Source: an uncultured Eubacteriales bacterium
Lineage (GTDB): Bacteria > Bacillota > Clostridia > Oscillospirales > Oscillospiraceae
Length of the DNA stretch: 35,328 nt
Reading direction: 5' to 3'
NCBI GenBank assembly: GCA_902475855.1
Contig: CABSBF010000019.1
Location: 1 to 35,328 of the forward strand
The notes under the pieces were generated by a model, which worked only from the letters and a program-made list of their open reading frames with translations, ran no database searches and was not told where the DNA came from. Position numbers and translations under genes: made by a program. This document shows positions 15,319 to 25,447 of this stretch, one piece after another; positions within the stretch are counted from its first letter, which is position 1; the number at the start of each line of letters is the position of its first letter.

Positions 15319-17372
15319 CAGCCCGCAGGCCCCTCGCCGGACGGCTCCGTAGGTGTGGGCTCCGACGGCTCAGTCGGCGGGGTGGTAGGCTGCGTGGGAG
15401 GATCCGTGGGCGCGGGGCCATCAGAAACCTCAAGGACCACGATCGTATCCTTTGACACCTGCGAGTTAGCCTTTTCACTCTGACGGATCACGCGGTCTTT
15501 TTCGACTTTCTCGTTAAAGACACGTTTGATTTCATACTTCAGCTCGGCTTCGCGCAAAAGCTTAATGGCATCCATGACATCCAGTCCCTCCACGGGTGGA
15601 ACGTCGAGTTTGCCGTTTCCCTTGCTGATATAGACCGTGACGATCTGTCCCTTGCTCAGCTCGCTCTTGGAAGCAGGCTCCGTGCGGGTCACATTGCCTT
15701 CCGTCACGTCATCACTCTCTTCTTCCAGGAACGTGATCTTCAGATTCAGTCCCATGGCATTGAGCAGCGCCTCGGCATTCGCCTTGGTCTGGTTCTTGAG
15801 TTCGGGCATCTTGGTGGAGCCAAGGCTGACATAGACCGTGACCGCCTGGTTTTTTGTCAGTTCCGTATTCGCTGACGGTTCAGTGCGGATAACATAGCCC
15901 GCGAGAACGGTTTCACTGGATTCTTCCTTCGTCGTGATCTTCAGTCCGAGATCCATAGCATTGAGCTGCGAAATTGCACTGCTGTCCGTCTGGTTGACCA
16001 GATCCGGCATCTTGTTTGTTTCCTCACCAAGGCTGACCTTCAATGTGACCGTTCTCGTCTTGCCGCCCTTGACTCTGTCATTGGCCTTGGGCGACTGGTC
16101 AAAGACCTGTCCCTTTGGATACTTTTCATTATGCTCATAAGTTGCACCAGCGATATCGATGTTCAGTTCCGGATAGTCCTCCGGATTAATCTTCTCAAGC
16201 TCCATGCCGACAAAATTCGGAACAAGGATGGTATCAACAGGGTTGGCCGGATCCTTTCCACCGCCAAACAGGCTGACGGCCAGAACGATCAGCAGAATCA
16301 GAGCGATGCCGGCACCGGAAAGAATCAGAATGAGCTTCAGACGGCGCTTCTTTTCTGCCGCCTGTTCCGCCTCGCGGCGCTCACGCTCTTTGCGGCGCTC
16401 CTCCGCAGCGCGGGGATTGTTCTGGCGGCGTGCGGCCGCATAGCGTTCCGCCTCGGACCGCGGCGGCGCCGGATGCTGTACCGGACGCTGCGGATGCTGA
16501 ACGGGCGGCTGGGGTGCATTCCCGCCGAAATACAGGAAAGTCATGCCGGGATTCTTGCGGAATTCCTCCATATCGTGCAGCATCTCAGTTGCAGAGGCAT
16601 AACGCTGCTCCGGATTGACTTCCATTGCATGCATGGTGATCTGTTCAATGCCGCGAGGGATGCCTTCGACCAGCTCGCTGGGAGGCACAGCGCCGCCATT
16701 GATATGCTGAATGGCAACGGACACCGGCGTTTCACCATCATAGGGAGTGCGACCCGTCAGCATTTCATACATGACAACGCCGAGAGAATACAGGTCGCTG
16801 CGGCAGTCCACATGACCGCCCTTGGCCTGTTCCGGAGAAATATAATGCACGGAGCCGAGCGCCTCGCGCGTCAGTGTATTCTGTGCGGAGCCGATGCGCG
16901 CAATCCCGAAGTCTGCAACCTTGATGCTTCCGTCCTTCAGGATCATGATGTTGTGGGGCTTGATGTCACGATGCACGATACCGCGGCTGTGCGCATGCTC
17001 CAGCGCCTTGGCGATCTGCATGGAAAAATGGAGTGTTTCACGCCAGTTGAGGGTACCCTTCTTTTCCAGATACTGCTTGAGCGTGATTCCCTCAATCAGC
17101 TCCATAACGATATAATCCACATCTCCGGAACGCGAAACATCATAAACGCTCACGATATTGGGATGCGACAGCATCGCAACCGCCTGCGATTCGGCATGGA
17201 AACGTCTGCGGAACTCCTGATCACGCGAAAACTCGTCCTTCAGAATTTTGATTGCGACCAGCCGGTTCAGTCGATGGCACAGCGCCTTATATACGACTGC
17301 CATGCCGCCGGTGCCGATCACTTCCAAAATCTCGTAGCGATTGTCAAGCAGTCTGCCTATGTAGTTATCCAT
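15318..17372 (-). CDS. prkC: PASTA-domain Ser/Thr protein kinase
   Basis: A 684-residue transmembrane kinase of the PrkC/Stk1 family. Kinase domain about 12-270 with a glycine loop (GTGGMAVVY), K42, HRDIKPHN (134-141, catalytic D136), DFG (154-156) and a SPE motif near 180. A charged Arg/Glu/Ala-rich stretch (305-344) leads into one membrane helix (about 346-368). Four PASTA repeats follow (about 382-652), which in relatives bind muropeptides and lipid II. The tail is Pro/Thr-rich. Unlike the protein at 198, all catalytic residues are present. It forms a pair with the phosphatase PrpC just upstream. Confidence 0.97.
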   Translation of the reverse strand: MDNYIGRLLDNRYEILEVIGTGGMAVVYKALCHRLNRLVAIKILKDEFSRDQEFRRRFHAESQAVAMLSHPNIVSVYDVSRSGDVDYIVMELIEGITLKQYLEKKGTLNWRETLHFSMQIAKALEHAHSRGIVHRDIKPHNIMILKDGSIKVADFGIARIGSAQNTLTREALGSVHYISPEQAKGGHVDCRSDLYSLGVVMYEMLTGRTPYDGETPVSVAIQHINGGAVPPSELVEGIPRGIEQITMHAMEVNPEQRYASATEMLHDMEEFRKNPGMTFLYFGGNAPQPPVQHPQRPVQHPAPPRSEAERYAAARRQNNPRAAEERRKERERREAEQAAEKKRRLKLILILSGAGIALILLIVLAVSLFGGGKDPANPVDTILVPNFVGMELEKINPEDYPELNIDIAGATYEHNEKYPKGQVFDQSPKANDRVKGGKTRTVTLKVSLGEETNKMPDLVNQTDSSAISQLNAMDLGLKITTKEESSETVLAGYVIRTEPSANTELTKNQAVTVYVSLGSTKMPELKNQTKANAEALLNAMGLNLKITFLEEESDDVTEGNVTRTEPASKSELSKGQIVTVYISKGNGKLDVPPVEGLDVMDAIKLLREAELKYEIKRVFNEKVEKDRVIRQSEKANSQVSKDTIVVLEVSDGPAPTDPPTQPTTPPTEPSEPTPTEPSGEGPAG

Positions 17373-17442
17373 ATTAACTCCTATCCGCCTCCTCGGTGAA
17401 CGAAGGCCGAAGTGTTCTGCCGCAGCACGGCGGCGATCTATG

Positions 17443-18177
17443 TTAAAGTGCGATCAGCACAGAAGTGACATTGTCCGGCGCGCCGCGATCCTTTGCAATC
17501 TGCAAAAGGCGCTGGCAGCAGTCTGCCTTCTTCGCGCCGTGTACCACCTCAAAGAGAATCTCCTGATCTGCCATCTGGTTGGACAGGCCGTCCGAGCAAA
17601 GGAGCAGACAATCGTTCTTATTGAGCCGGAGGGCGAAAAGGTCAGCATTGACCTTCGACTCCGTACCGACAGCACGGGTAATCAGGTTTTTCCCCGGGTG
17701 ATTCTTCGCTTGCTCCGGTGTCAACTCCCCGCGCCGTACCATCAGCTCGACCAGAGAATGATCCACCGTCACGCAGCGCACGCCGTCGGAATTGAGAAGA
17801 TAGGCGCGGCTGTCGCCTATGTTCAGCACAAGGGCATTCCTGCTTTGCAGCACCAGCACGGCAACCATCGTCGTGCCCATACCGGTGAATTCCTCGCTGA
17901 GTTTGGAATGCTCAAAAACGGAGGTGTTCGCCAGCGCCGCCGCACTGCGCAGCATCGTCTGCAATTCCTTTGGCGTCTGGCCGGGGTGGAAGGAGCGCTT
18001 GACTTCGTCACAAAAAACCTCACAGGCGAGACGGCTTGCAACATTGCCTGCCTTTGCACCGCCCATGCCGTCGCATACCACGGCCAGCAGAGCGTCGCCT
18101 TTGAGTGGTTCGATACGATAATAGTCCTGATTTTGTTCGCGGACATTACCGGTGTCCGACAGTCCCCATGCTTCCAT
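17443..18177 (-). CDS. prpC: PP2C-type Ser/Thr phosphatase
   Basis: A 244-residue PP2C/PPM phosphatase that reverses PrkC phosphorylation. Metal-binding motifs are visible: DTGNVREQNQD, VCDGMGGAKAGNVAS, LCSDGLSN and a final PDNVT. The start at 18177 is favoured: AAGGGG lies upstream, and it begins one base after the rlmN stop, whereas the longer start (18210) would overlap rlmN by 32 bases. There is a 70-base gap to prkC with no visible terminator. Confidence 0.95.
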   Translation of the reverse strand: MEAWGLSDTGNVREQNQDYYRIEPLKGDALLAVVCDGMGGAKAGNVASRLACEVFCDEVKRSFHPGQTPKELQTMLRSAAALANTSVFEHSKLSEEFTGMGTTMVAVLVLQSRNALVLNIGDSRAYLLNSDGVRCVTVDHSLVELMVRRGELTPEQAKNHPGKNLITRAVGTESKVNADLFALRLNKNDCLLLCSDGLSNQMADQEILFEVVHGAKKADCCQRLLQIAKDRGAPDNVTSVLIAL

Positions 18178-18178
18178 C

Positions 18179-19222
18179 TCAACACCCCTTTCCGTTGGTT
18201 TGCTGCTCAAATTTTCTTCTTAGCTGCCCGCAGGAGGCGTTGATATCGCTTCCGAGCGTCCGCCGCACCGTCGCCGGGATTCCGTGTGCCTCCAGTGTTT
18301 TCTGGAAGGCCAGCACCGTTTCCGGTCGGCTGGGCTTGAGTGGGCTTTCTTCGATATTATTGAGTGGGATGAGATTCACATGCGCTGCAATGCCCTTGAG
18401 CCGGCGAACAAGCAGCTCCGCCATCTCCTGAGAATCATTGACGTCCCGAATCATCGCATACTCAAATGAGATCCGCCGTCCTGTTTTTTCAAAATACACC
18501 CGGCAGGAGGTCAGAAGTGTTTCAATGGGAAAACGCCGGTTGATCGGCATGATCGAATCGCGCACCGCATTGTCCGGCGCGTGCAGGGAAACAGACAGCG
18601 TAAGCTGTAAATTTTCCTCCGCGAGCCGTTCGATGCGATCGGCCAAACCGCAAGTGGACAGGCTGATGTGGCGCATGCCGATGTTCATTCCCTGCTCGGA
18701 ATTGATCAGCGTCAAAAAACGCAGAACCGTATCATAGTTGTCCAGCGGCTCTCCGATTCCCATTAAAACGACATTGGAAACCGGCAGCCCAGAGTCGATT
18801 TGCGTGAAGAGCACCTGATCGAGCATTTCTGCCGGAGTCAGGCGCCGCACCAAGCCCCCCTTTGTGGAGGCGCAGAAGGCGCAGCCCATCGCACAGCCGA
18901 CCTCGGAGGAGATACACACGGTATTGCCATGGTGGTAGCGCATCATAACGCTCTCAACGCAGTTACCGTCCGACAGACGCCAGAGATATTTGATGGTGCC
19001 GTCTTTCGCGGAGACCAGCTTTCGCGCCACCGTCGGCACAGACAGGATGTACTCCCCCTTCAGGCGTTCGCGCAGAGGCTTGGAAAGATTTGTCATCTCA
19101 TCAAAGCTTCTCACACCGCGGTGCAGCCAGCGGTAAACTTGCCCTGCGCGAAAGGACGGCTCACCCATGGCGGCCAGTTCCTTCGTCAGCTCTGTGAGGG
19201 TCATGGATTTGATATCTTTCAA
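18179..19222 (-). CDS. rlmN: Dual-specificity 23S rRNA/tRNA methyltransferase RlmN
   Basis: A 347-residue radical-SAM enzyme that makes C2-methyladenosine at A2503 of 23S rRNA and A37 of some tRNAs. The cluster motif CAMGCAFC (C110, C114, C117) and the C-terminal methyl-carrying Cys in SDINASCGQLR (C331) are present. It begins with a TTG codon, with GGAGG five bases upstream, and overlaps the rsmB stop by four bases (TTGA). Confidence 0.97.
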   Translation of the reverse strand: MKDIKSMTLTELTKELAAMGEPSFRAGQVYRWLHRGVRSFDEMTNLSKPLRERLKGEYILSVPTVARKLVSAKDGTIKYLWRLSDGNCVESVMMRYHHGNTVCISSEVGCAMGCAFCASTKGGLVRRLTPAEMLDQVLFTQIDSGLPVSNVVLMGIGEPLDNYDTVLRFLTLINSEQGMNIGMRHISLSTCGLADRIERLAEENLQLTLSVSLHAPDNAVRDSIMPINRRFPIETLLTSCRVYFEKTGRRISFEYAMIRDVNDSQEMAELLVRRLKGIAAHVNLIPLNNIEESPLKPSRPETVLAFQKTLEAHGIPATVRRTLGSDINASCGQLRRKFEQQTNGKGC

Positions 19223-20517
19223 GGCTTCCTCCTGAGTTTGCAGATGAAAAATCCGTCCGTTCCGTGGTCACAGGGAAGCAGAGTTGTCATCGTTCCTTCC
19301 GGAATCCAGGAATTCTGCGGAAAATGCACCGTTTCTGCGGTATATTCCGTATTTTCCAGTAAGAACGCATTCACAACATCCTCATTTTCCCGTTGCAGAA
19401 CGGTGCAGGTACTATACAGCAGTACACCGCCCTTTCTGACATATCGCGCCTGCTGTGAGAGAATCGCAAGCTGAAGCGCCGGCAGACGTTCCGTCTGCGT
19501 CAGGTCTTTATAGCGGATATCCGGCTTCTTACGAATCACGCCAAGGCCGGAGCAGGGGACATCCGCAATTACGGCATCCATGGCATTTTCCCACTCCGGA
19601 ACCGGCTTGGACGCATCCTGCAAACGAGTCTGCAAAACGGAAATTCCAAGCCGCTCCGCACCGCGCTCGATCAACTGCAATTTGTGCGGATGGATATCGC
19701 AGGAAATCAGGCTGCCAAGGTTCCGCATGGCAATGGCAGCGGCAAAGCTCTTGCCGCCCGGTGCCGCACAGCAGTCGAGAACATGCATTCCAGGCTTCAG
19801 ACCGGCTGCCTCAACAGCCAGACGCGCCGCTGCATCCTGCACATAGAAAAGGCCTTCGCGAAACACCGGAAGCTGCTCCAGATTTCCGGTGCCGCGCACG
19901 GTCAAGCAGTCCGGGAGCCACGGATGCGCAGCACAAGAAATTCCTTCCGCCGTCAACGCCTCCATGACCTCTGCGGCATTCGCCTTCAGACGGTTGACCT
20001 GCAGTACGGTTTCCGGCGCTTCATTGTGACTCTTCATCAGCCGCTCGGCCGTATCGCTACCGAATTGCCGCTCCAGAAGTGCAGCCAACTCCGCCGGATG
20101 GCTATAACGCACAGCTGGATTCTCCGGCTGCGGCAGCTCTCCGGTACGCAGGAAATTGCGAAGCACTGCGTTGACCAGCCGCGCCGCCTGCGGATTTGCA
20201 AAGCGCTTTGTCTGCTCTACCGCCTCGTTGACGGCGGCAGAGGCAGGAATTTTATCTGTCAGCGTAAGCTGATAAAGGGCAAGGCGCAGGATCTCATGCA
20301 CTGCCGGCTGCAATTTATCCAGCTTTGTAAAGCGGGCAAGCTGCCAATCCAGCAAAATTCGGTTCTGAAGAACGCCATAGCAGAGTCTGCTCGCCAATGC
20401 CGCTTCACGGCGATCCATTCCGCGCAGCAGCTCCTTAAGCGCCCCATCCGACCACGCGCCGCTTTTCCGGCAGGCCAGCAGCGCACGAAGCGCAGCATCC
20501 CTTGCTGTCATACTCAC
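19219..20517 (-). CDS. rsmB: 16S rRNA m5C967 methyltransferase RsmB
   Basis: A 432-residue protein with an N-terminal NusB-like RNA-binding domain (about 1-140) and a C-terminal SAM domain. Motifs: LDCCAAPGGKSFA (SAM site), DVPCSGLGVIRK (the releasing Cys) and YSTCTV (catalytic Cys). It begins at a GTG overlapping the fmt stop by four bases; an ATG six bases further in is an alternative. Confidence 0.96.
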   Translation of the reverse strand: MSMTARDAALRALLACRKSGAWSDGALKELLRGMDRREAALASRLCYGVLQNRILLDWQLARFTKLDKLQPAVHEILRLALYQLTLTDKIPASAAVNEAVEQTKRFANPQAARLVNAVLRNFLRTGELPQPENPAVRYSHPAELAALLERQFGSDTAERLMKSHNEAPETVLQVNRLKANAAEVMEALTAEGISCAAHPWLPDCLTVRGTGNLEQLPVFREGLFYVQDAAARLAVEAAGLKPGMHVLDCCAAPGGKSFAAAIAMRNLGSLISCDIHPHKLQLIERGAERLGISVLQTRLQDASKPVPEWENAMDAVIADVPCSGLGVIRKKPDIRYKDLTQTERLPALQLAILSQQARYVRKGGVLLYSTCTVLQRENEDVVNAFLLENTEYTAETVHFPQNSWIPEGTMTTLLPCDHGTDGFFICKLRRKP

Positions 20518-21428
20518 AGCTCGATCGGATGGCCCCGGAAATAGTCCGGAGCGTGCATCCGTTTGCCGCCATCGGCCTGCAATTCCAGCACCTCGACTAC
20601 GCCGTCGCCGCAGGCGACTTCCAGTGCTCGCTTTGTCAGCGCCACAGGAGTTCCCGGTGCTTTTTCGCTCTTCTTTTCCGTCGGGCGAACAGAGTAAATC
20701 TTAAAATGCCGTCCCGCCAGCTCCGCCGTTGCGACGGGCCACGGATCCAGGCCACGGACGTGATCCGTGATCTGGCGCATTGTTTTCGTCCAATCAATAG
20801 GGCTAAGTTCCTTGGTGAGCTTGGGTGCCAGAGTAACCTTTGACTCATCCTGCTGCGTGCGGGGAGCCGTCCCTGCCTCCACGGCGTGGAGCGTATCGCA
20901 GAGAAGCTTTGCACCGATTTCGGCCAGCCGGTCGCGCAGACTCTGTGCATTTTCAAACGGGTCGATGGGCGTTTTTCGAATCTCGATGATGTCGCCCACG
21001 TCCATCGCCGGAGCCATATACATGGAAGTCACGCCGGTTTCCTCCAGACCGTTGAGGATGGCCCACTGAATTGGTGCGGAGCCGCGGAGCGCCGGCAGGA
21101 CGCTTGCATGAATGTTGATGCAGCCAAGCCTCGGAATATCCAGCACACGCTGCGGTAGGAGTTTGCCATATGCAACCACAGCGATAACATCCGGTTTTAG
21201 CGCACGAAGCTCCTCCACGGTAGCATCGTCGCGAAATGTCGTCGGCTGATAGACCGGCAGGCTCTGGGACAGCGCATAGGTTTTCGTTTCGGACATGACC
21301 ATCTTCATGCCGCGATCCTTCGGCATATCCGGTTTGGTATACACGCCGACAATCTCAAAGCCATTCTCCACCAGCCCGCGCAGGCAAGTCGCAGAAATAT
21401 CGGGTGTCCCCATAAAAACGACTCTCAT
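20514..21428 (-). CDS. fmt: Methionyl-tRNA formyltransferase
   Basis: A 304-residue enzyme that formylates initiator Met-tRNA. Typical opening MRVVFMGTPDISATCL, the folate-site segment INIHASVLPALRGSAPIQW and the C-terminal OB domain are visible. It overlaps the def stop by four bases (ATGA) and precedes rsmB. Confidence 0.97.
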   Translation of the reverse strand: MRVVFMGTPDISATCLRGLVENGFEIVGVYTKPDMPKDRGMKMVMSETKTYALSQSLPVYQPTTFRDDATVEELRALKPDVIAVVAYGKLLPQRVLDIPRLGCINIHASVLPALRGSAPIQWAILNGLEETGVTSMYMAPAMDVGDIIEIRKTPIDPFENAQSLRDRLAEIGAKLLCDTLHAVEAGTAPRTQQDESKVTLAPKLTKELSPIDWTKTMRQITDHVRGLDPWPVATAELAGRHFKIYSVRPTEKKSEKAPGTPVALTKRALEVACGDGVVEVLELQADGGKRMHAPDYFRGHPIEL

Positions 21429-21919
21429 TCTTCACTCTCCCCAATACTGTGCATTTTCTCGATTTCTTCATCCGTCAGCTTGCGGTAGGCGATCTCGGTA
21501 TAGAGGTGGCCGTCCAAATGGTCACACTCATGGCAGATGCAGCGCGCGATCAATTCCTCGCCCTCAATTTCAAACCAGTCGCCATAACGATCCTGTGCAC
21601 GCGCCTTCACACGGTTGGGACGCTTGACCATCCAATACTCACCCGGAACGCTCAGGCAGCCTTCCATTCCGTCCTGCTCGCCTGAGGTTTCCAGAATTTC
21701 CGGATTGATCAGCTCAACGATCTCATCGCCCAGATCAATCACGACGATCCGGCGAAGGATCCCCACTTGAGGTGCAGCAAGGCCGACACCGTTGGCATCC
21801 ACAAGCGTTTCCCCCATGTCGTCCAAGAGCAGTCCGAGCTTGTCGTCAAATTTCGTCACCGGGCGCGACACCTTATGCAGTGTCGGCTCCTCTGCGGTCA
21901 GAATTCTTCTCAGTGCCAT
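21425..21919 (-). CDS. def: Peptide deformylase
   Basis: A 164-residue metal-dependent enzyme that removes the formyl group from nascent proteins. All three signature motifs are present: GVGLAAPQVG, EGCLSVPGE and HECDHLDG. It lies 11 bases after the priA stop. Confidence 0.97.
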   Translation of the reverse strand: MALRRILTAEEPTLHKVSRPVTKFDDKLGLLLDDMGETLVDANGVGLAAPQVGILRRIVVIDLGDEIVELINPEILETSGEQDGMEGCLSVPGEYWMVKRPNRVKARAQDRYGDWFEIEGEELIARCICHECDHLDGHLYTEIAYRKLTDEEIEKMHSIGESEE

Positions 21920-21930
21920 TGATTATCCCC

Positions 21931-24375
21931 TCATTCATCACTGTTCACGTCGGCAAAGACACCAACGCCGCGGTTTTTCCTGTCTTTTGCAAATTCCCGC
22001 ATACAATAGGCCACAAGCTGCCGCAGATTGCGGGTATTGACGCAGCTCAGCGTCAGGCGGCAGCGATAGCGGTAATTCACCCGCGCAACGGCTGCCGGGG
22101 CAGGGCCCAGAATGGCTGCCTGCTCCTGCAGATAATACGCTGAAGCAAGTTGTGCCGCAAGTGCGGTACGAAATTCCTGCGCGCCGCGCCAGACTGCTTC
22201 CTCGTTCAGGCCGTGAAAGGTGACGGTCAAAAGATCCCGAAACGGCGGGCAACCGCGAAGCTCACGCAGCGGCAGCTCTTCTTCAAAAAAAACATCGTAG
22301 TCCTGCTGCGCCGCAAGCGCAAGCACACGATTCTGCGGTGTCATAGTCTGAATGACCGCTCGACCGCCGACCGAACCCCTTCCGGCGCGCCCGACAACCT
22401 GTGTGATCATGCTGAACGTCGTTTCCGCCGCCTTGTAAGAAGGCACATAGAGCGACAGATCCGCATCTACCACACCGACAAGCGTCACGTTTTCAAAATT
22501 CAATCCCTTCGTCACCATCTGCGTACCCAAAAGGATGGGAATCTTCTCTTCCTGAAACTGCCGCAGCAGCTTTTCATGCGTATTGACCGCAGAGATCGTA
22601 TCTGCATCCATGCGCAGCACACGCACGCCGGGCAGCAAATTTTCAAGCTGCTCCTGCACCTTCTGCGTGCCGCAGCCGATTTGCTTCAGATGTCCACCGC
22701 AGACAGGACAGCGTACCGGCAGCGGCTCAGAGCGGCCGCAATAGTGACACATCAGGCGGCCGTTTGCATGGTGATAGGTGTAATTCGCACTACATGCAGG
22801 ACAAACCGGCACATAACCGCAATCCACGCAGGCGATCATACGGCTGGTGCCGCGGCGGTTCAAAAACAGAATGGATTGCTGCCCATTTTGCAGATTCTCC
22901 CGCAGGGCAAAAAGCAGCGGTTCACTTATGGCAGTCGGATTGCCGCTTTTCAGCTCCTGTTTCATATCCACAAGCTCCACCGGTGGCAGTGCCTTCCGGT
23001 TATAGCGACTGTGCATGATGTACAGGCGGTAAATTTCCTTTTTCGCACGGTACATGCTTTCCACACTCGGCGTTGCCGAACCGAGAAGAACAAGTGCGTT
23101 TTCCTGTGCCCCGCGGTAAATGGCGACCTCTCGCGCATGATAACGCGGAGAATTTTCCGATTTGTAGGTATGCTCCTGCTCCTCATCCACGATCAGAAGG
23201 CCGAGATTCCGTGCAGGGGCAAACACTGCCGAGCGCGTCCCAATGACCACCCGCGCTTCCCCACTTCGGATACGCTTATAGGCGTCATAGCGCTCGCCTA
23301 TGCTCAGGCTGCTGTGCAGCACCGCAACATTTTCACCGAAATGTGCGGCAAACAGCGCAAGCAACTGCGGCGTGAGCGCAATTTCCGGAACGAGCAAAAT
23401 GGCAGATTTCCCCTGTGGAAGGCAGCGGGAGATCAGTTGAATATATACTGAGGTCTTACCGCTTCCGGTTACGCCATACAAAAGCGCAACACCGGGATGC
23501 TCCTGCGCCGCCTGGTCTGTCAGCCCGTCACAAGCGGCCTGCTGTTCCTCGTTCAGCAGAAGCGGACCGTCCAGCTTTGCCGGGGTAATCCTGGCACAGC
23601 GGAACTCCTCCTGCGTGCGTGATGTCAGATAGCCCATCGTTTCCAGCCGATTCAGCGTCGCCGCAGTCGCGCCTGTGAAGTAGCAAAGCTCCTTCGCAGC
23701 GCACTCTCCCAAGGCAGACAGCATTTCAAGTACGGCGCACTGCATAGGGGCGCTTCGTCTCCTGCTCTGTGCGTATTCCAGTGCCTCCTCCGCAGAGACG
23801 GTCAGTGTTACAATTCTCTCCGTCTTATCCCTCACACGGCGGCGATGCGCCGTATCGCAGGTGATGAGTTTTTTGCGAAGCAGGAATCGAAGTGCCTCCT
23901 CCAGTTCATTTTCCGTGAACTGCTTTCGCAGGGCATCCTCCTCTGCGCTGCCGCCCAAGGACTCAAGCGTCTGCATTACCGCAAGCGCATCCGGCCGCCT
24001 GCCAAGTGCGGTTTTCCACTCCGCCCCCGACACGATCGCATAGCGATTGCGTTCCCGGAACCAGATGCCTGCCGGCAAAACAGCCTTGATTGCATCATAA
24101 AAAGTGCAGAAATAGCGTTCTCGGAGAAATGCGGCCAGGCGCAGCCCGCGCTTATCCAGCACAGGCGCATCGTCCAGCGCTGCCGCTACCGGTTTAAGGC
24201 TGCCTTCCTCTCCCTCGGATAATGCCAGAACAATGCCCTCACAGGTCCGGTTGCCCCGTCCAAAAGGAATGCTCACGCGCATTCCCGGCTGGAGAACCAT
24301 TCCCTGCGGAACGCGGTAGTCATAGGGCTTATCTATGGCGAAAACCGCTGCGGAAACGGCAATTTTAGCAATCAC
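21931..24375 (-). CDS. priA: Primosomal replication-restart helicase PriA
   Basis: A protein of about 815 residues that reloads the replicative helicase at stalled forks. Walker A GVTGSGKTS, Walker B VDEEQEHTYK, a zinc region with eight Cys (CVDCGYVPVCPAC ... CHYCG ... CPVC) and the GCGTQKVQE segment are visible. The open frame extends to 24408, but the GTG at 24375 gives the typical N-terminus (VIAKIAVSAAVFAIDKPYDY) and lies 10 bases after the rpoZ stop, so I prefer it. Either start makes it the next gene in the operon. Confidence 0.95.
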   Translation of the reverse strand: MIAKIAVSAAVFAIDKPYDYRVPQGMVLQPGMRVSIPFGRGNRTCEGIVLALSEGEEGSLKPVAAALDDAPVLDKRGLRLAAFLRERYFCTFYDAIKAVLPAGIWFRERNRYAIVSGAEWKTALGRRPDALAVMQTLESLGGSAEEDALRKQFTENELEEALRFLLRKKLITCDTAHRRRVRDKTERIVTLTVSAEEALEYAQSRRRSAPMQCAVLEMLSALGECAAKELCYFTGATAATLNRLETMGYLTSRTQEEFRCARITPAKLDGPLLLNEEQQAACDGLTDQAAQEHPGVALLYGVTGSGKTSVYIQLISRCLPQGKSAILLVPEIALTPQLLALFAAHFGENVAVLHSSLSIGERYDAYKRIRSGEARVVIGTRSAVFAPARNLGLLIVDEEQEHTYKSENSPRYHAREVAIYRGAQENALVLLGSATPSVESMYRAKKEIYRLYIMHSRYNRKALPPVELVDMKQELKSGNPTAISEPLLFALRENLQNGQQSILFLNRRGTSRMIACVDCGYVPVCPACSANYTYHHANGRLMCHYCGRSEPLPVRCPVCGGHLKQIGCGTQKVQEQLENLLPGVRVLRMDADTISAVNTHEKLLRQFQEEKIPILLGTQMVTKGLNFENVTLVGVVDADLSLYVPSYKAAETTFSMITQVVGRAGRGSVGGRAVIQTMTPQNRVLALAAQQDYDVFFEEELPLRELRGCPPFRDLLTVTFHGLNEEAVWRGAQEFRTALAAQLASAYYLQEQAAILGPAPAAVARVNYRYRCRLTLSCVNTRNLRQLVAYCMREFAKDRKNRGVGVFADVNSDE

Positions 24376-24385
24376 TGTGGGGCGC

Positions 24386-24580
24386 TTACTCGCGAACCTT
24401 GGCGGCAAGCTTGCCCTCTGCGACCTCGCGAATCGCCAGTGTTACCGGCTTTTCCTCCAGCGGAATATGAAAGGTTTCGGATTCGATGGAAATCTGACGT
24501 GCGCGGCGTGCGACGACATTAACCATCAGATAGCGGCTGTCGATGTGCTTGAGCAGCTCGGACATTGCGGGATACAGCAT
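24386..24580 (-). CDS. rpoZ: RNA polymerase omega subunit
   Basis: A 64-residue protein with the omega pattern: SRYLMVNVVARRARQI followed by EKPVTLAIREVAEGKL. It assists assembly of the beta-prime subunit. It lies between gmk and priA, the common Firmicute order. Its ATG starts one base after the gmk stop. Confidence 0.93.
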   Translation of the reverse strand: MLYPAMSELLKHIDSRYLMVNVVARRARQISIESETFHIPLEEKPVTLAIREVAEGKLAAKVRE

Positions 24581-24581
24581 A

Positions 24582-25181
24582 TTAAAGTTCCTCCTTGAGT
24601 GTTTGGAATCTATTTTCAGACCGGCATTCCTCTGCCGTCAAAATCGCGCGGATCTCAGCGGCGGCATGTTCTACCGTATCATTGACAACGATGTACTGAT
24701 ACTTTTCCGCGGTAAGGCATTCCTGCTCCGCGATGTGCAGTCGGCGCTCCGCAATCTCCGGAGCCGTATCTCCCCTGGTGAGCAGGCGGTGACGCAGCTC
24801 GGCAAAGGACGGAGGCGCGATAAAAATGGAAACTGCGTCACGGCGCCGCTCAATGACCTGCAAAGCGCCCTGCACCTCGATTTCCAGCACGACATTGATC
24901 CCCTGCGCGAGGGCATCGTCCACAGCTCTCTCCGGAGTTCCGTAGTAATTGCCGGCATAGCTGGCATGTTCCAGCAGTTCACCGTTCTCGATCATTTTTT
25001 CAAAACACGGCTTGTCTATAAAGAAATAATGCACACCGTCGATTTCGCCGGGGCGAATGGGGCGCGTCGTCGCGGACACGGAAAAGCGCAAACTCGGATC
25101 ATTGCGCATAACTTCCTTCAAAACCGTTCCCTTGCCGACACCCGAAGGCCCGGACAGAATGATAATTTTCCCCTGCTTCAA
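24582..25181 (-). CDS. gmk: Guanylate kinase
   Basis: A 199-residue enzyme converting GMP to GDP. P-loop LSGPSGVGKGT near residue 8, followed by SATTRPIRPGEIDGVHYFF and the Arg-rich lid. It begins with TTG preceded by GGAGG, and overlaps the remA stop by four bases (TTGA). Confidence 0.97.
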   Translation of the reverse strand: MKQGKIIILSGPSGVGKGTVLKEVMRNDPSLRFSVSATTRPIRPGEIDGVHYFFIDKPCFEKMIENGELLEHASYAGNYYGTPERAVDDALAQGINVVLEIEVQGALQVIERRRDAVSIFIAPPSFAELRHRLLTRGDTAPEIAERRLHIAEQECLTAEKYQYIVVNDTVEHAAAEIRAILTAEECRSENRFQTLKEEL

Positions 25182-25444
25182 CGCGCTTCCTCCTCAACTT
25201 CCTCTTCCGGCTTTTCCGCAAACCTCTTTGCGATTGCCTCCGGCGCGATGGCCGACAGAATCACATGGTCGGTATCCATCACAATCACCGAGCGAGTCTT
25301 TCTGCCATAGCTGGCATCAATCAGCATGGCGCGATCCTTTGCCTCCTGCACCAGACGCTTGACAGGCGCAGAATCGGGGCTGACAATGGTCAGCAGCCGC
25401 TCAGAGGAGATCATGTTTCCAAAACCGATATTGATCAATCTCAT
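25178..25444 (-). CDS. remA: RemA-like extracellular-matrix regulator (DUF370)
   Basis: An 88-residue DNA-binding protein of the RemA/YlzA family, which in Bacillus forms octameric rings and activates matrix and osmoprotection genes. The conserved opening INIGFGNMISSERLL and the DASYGRKTRSVI segment are present; the last 15 residues are a Glu-rich tail that is less common. It lies 3 bases after the yicC stop, as in many Firmicutes. Confidence 0.95.
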   Translation of the reverse strand: MRLINIGFGNMISSERLLTIVSPDSAPVKRLVQEAKDRAMLIDASYGRKTRSVIVMDTDHVILSAIAPEAIAKRFAEKPEEEVEEEAR

Positions 25445-25447
25445 AGC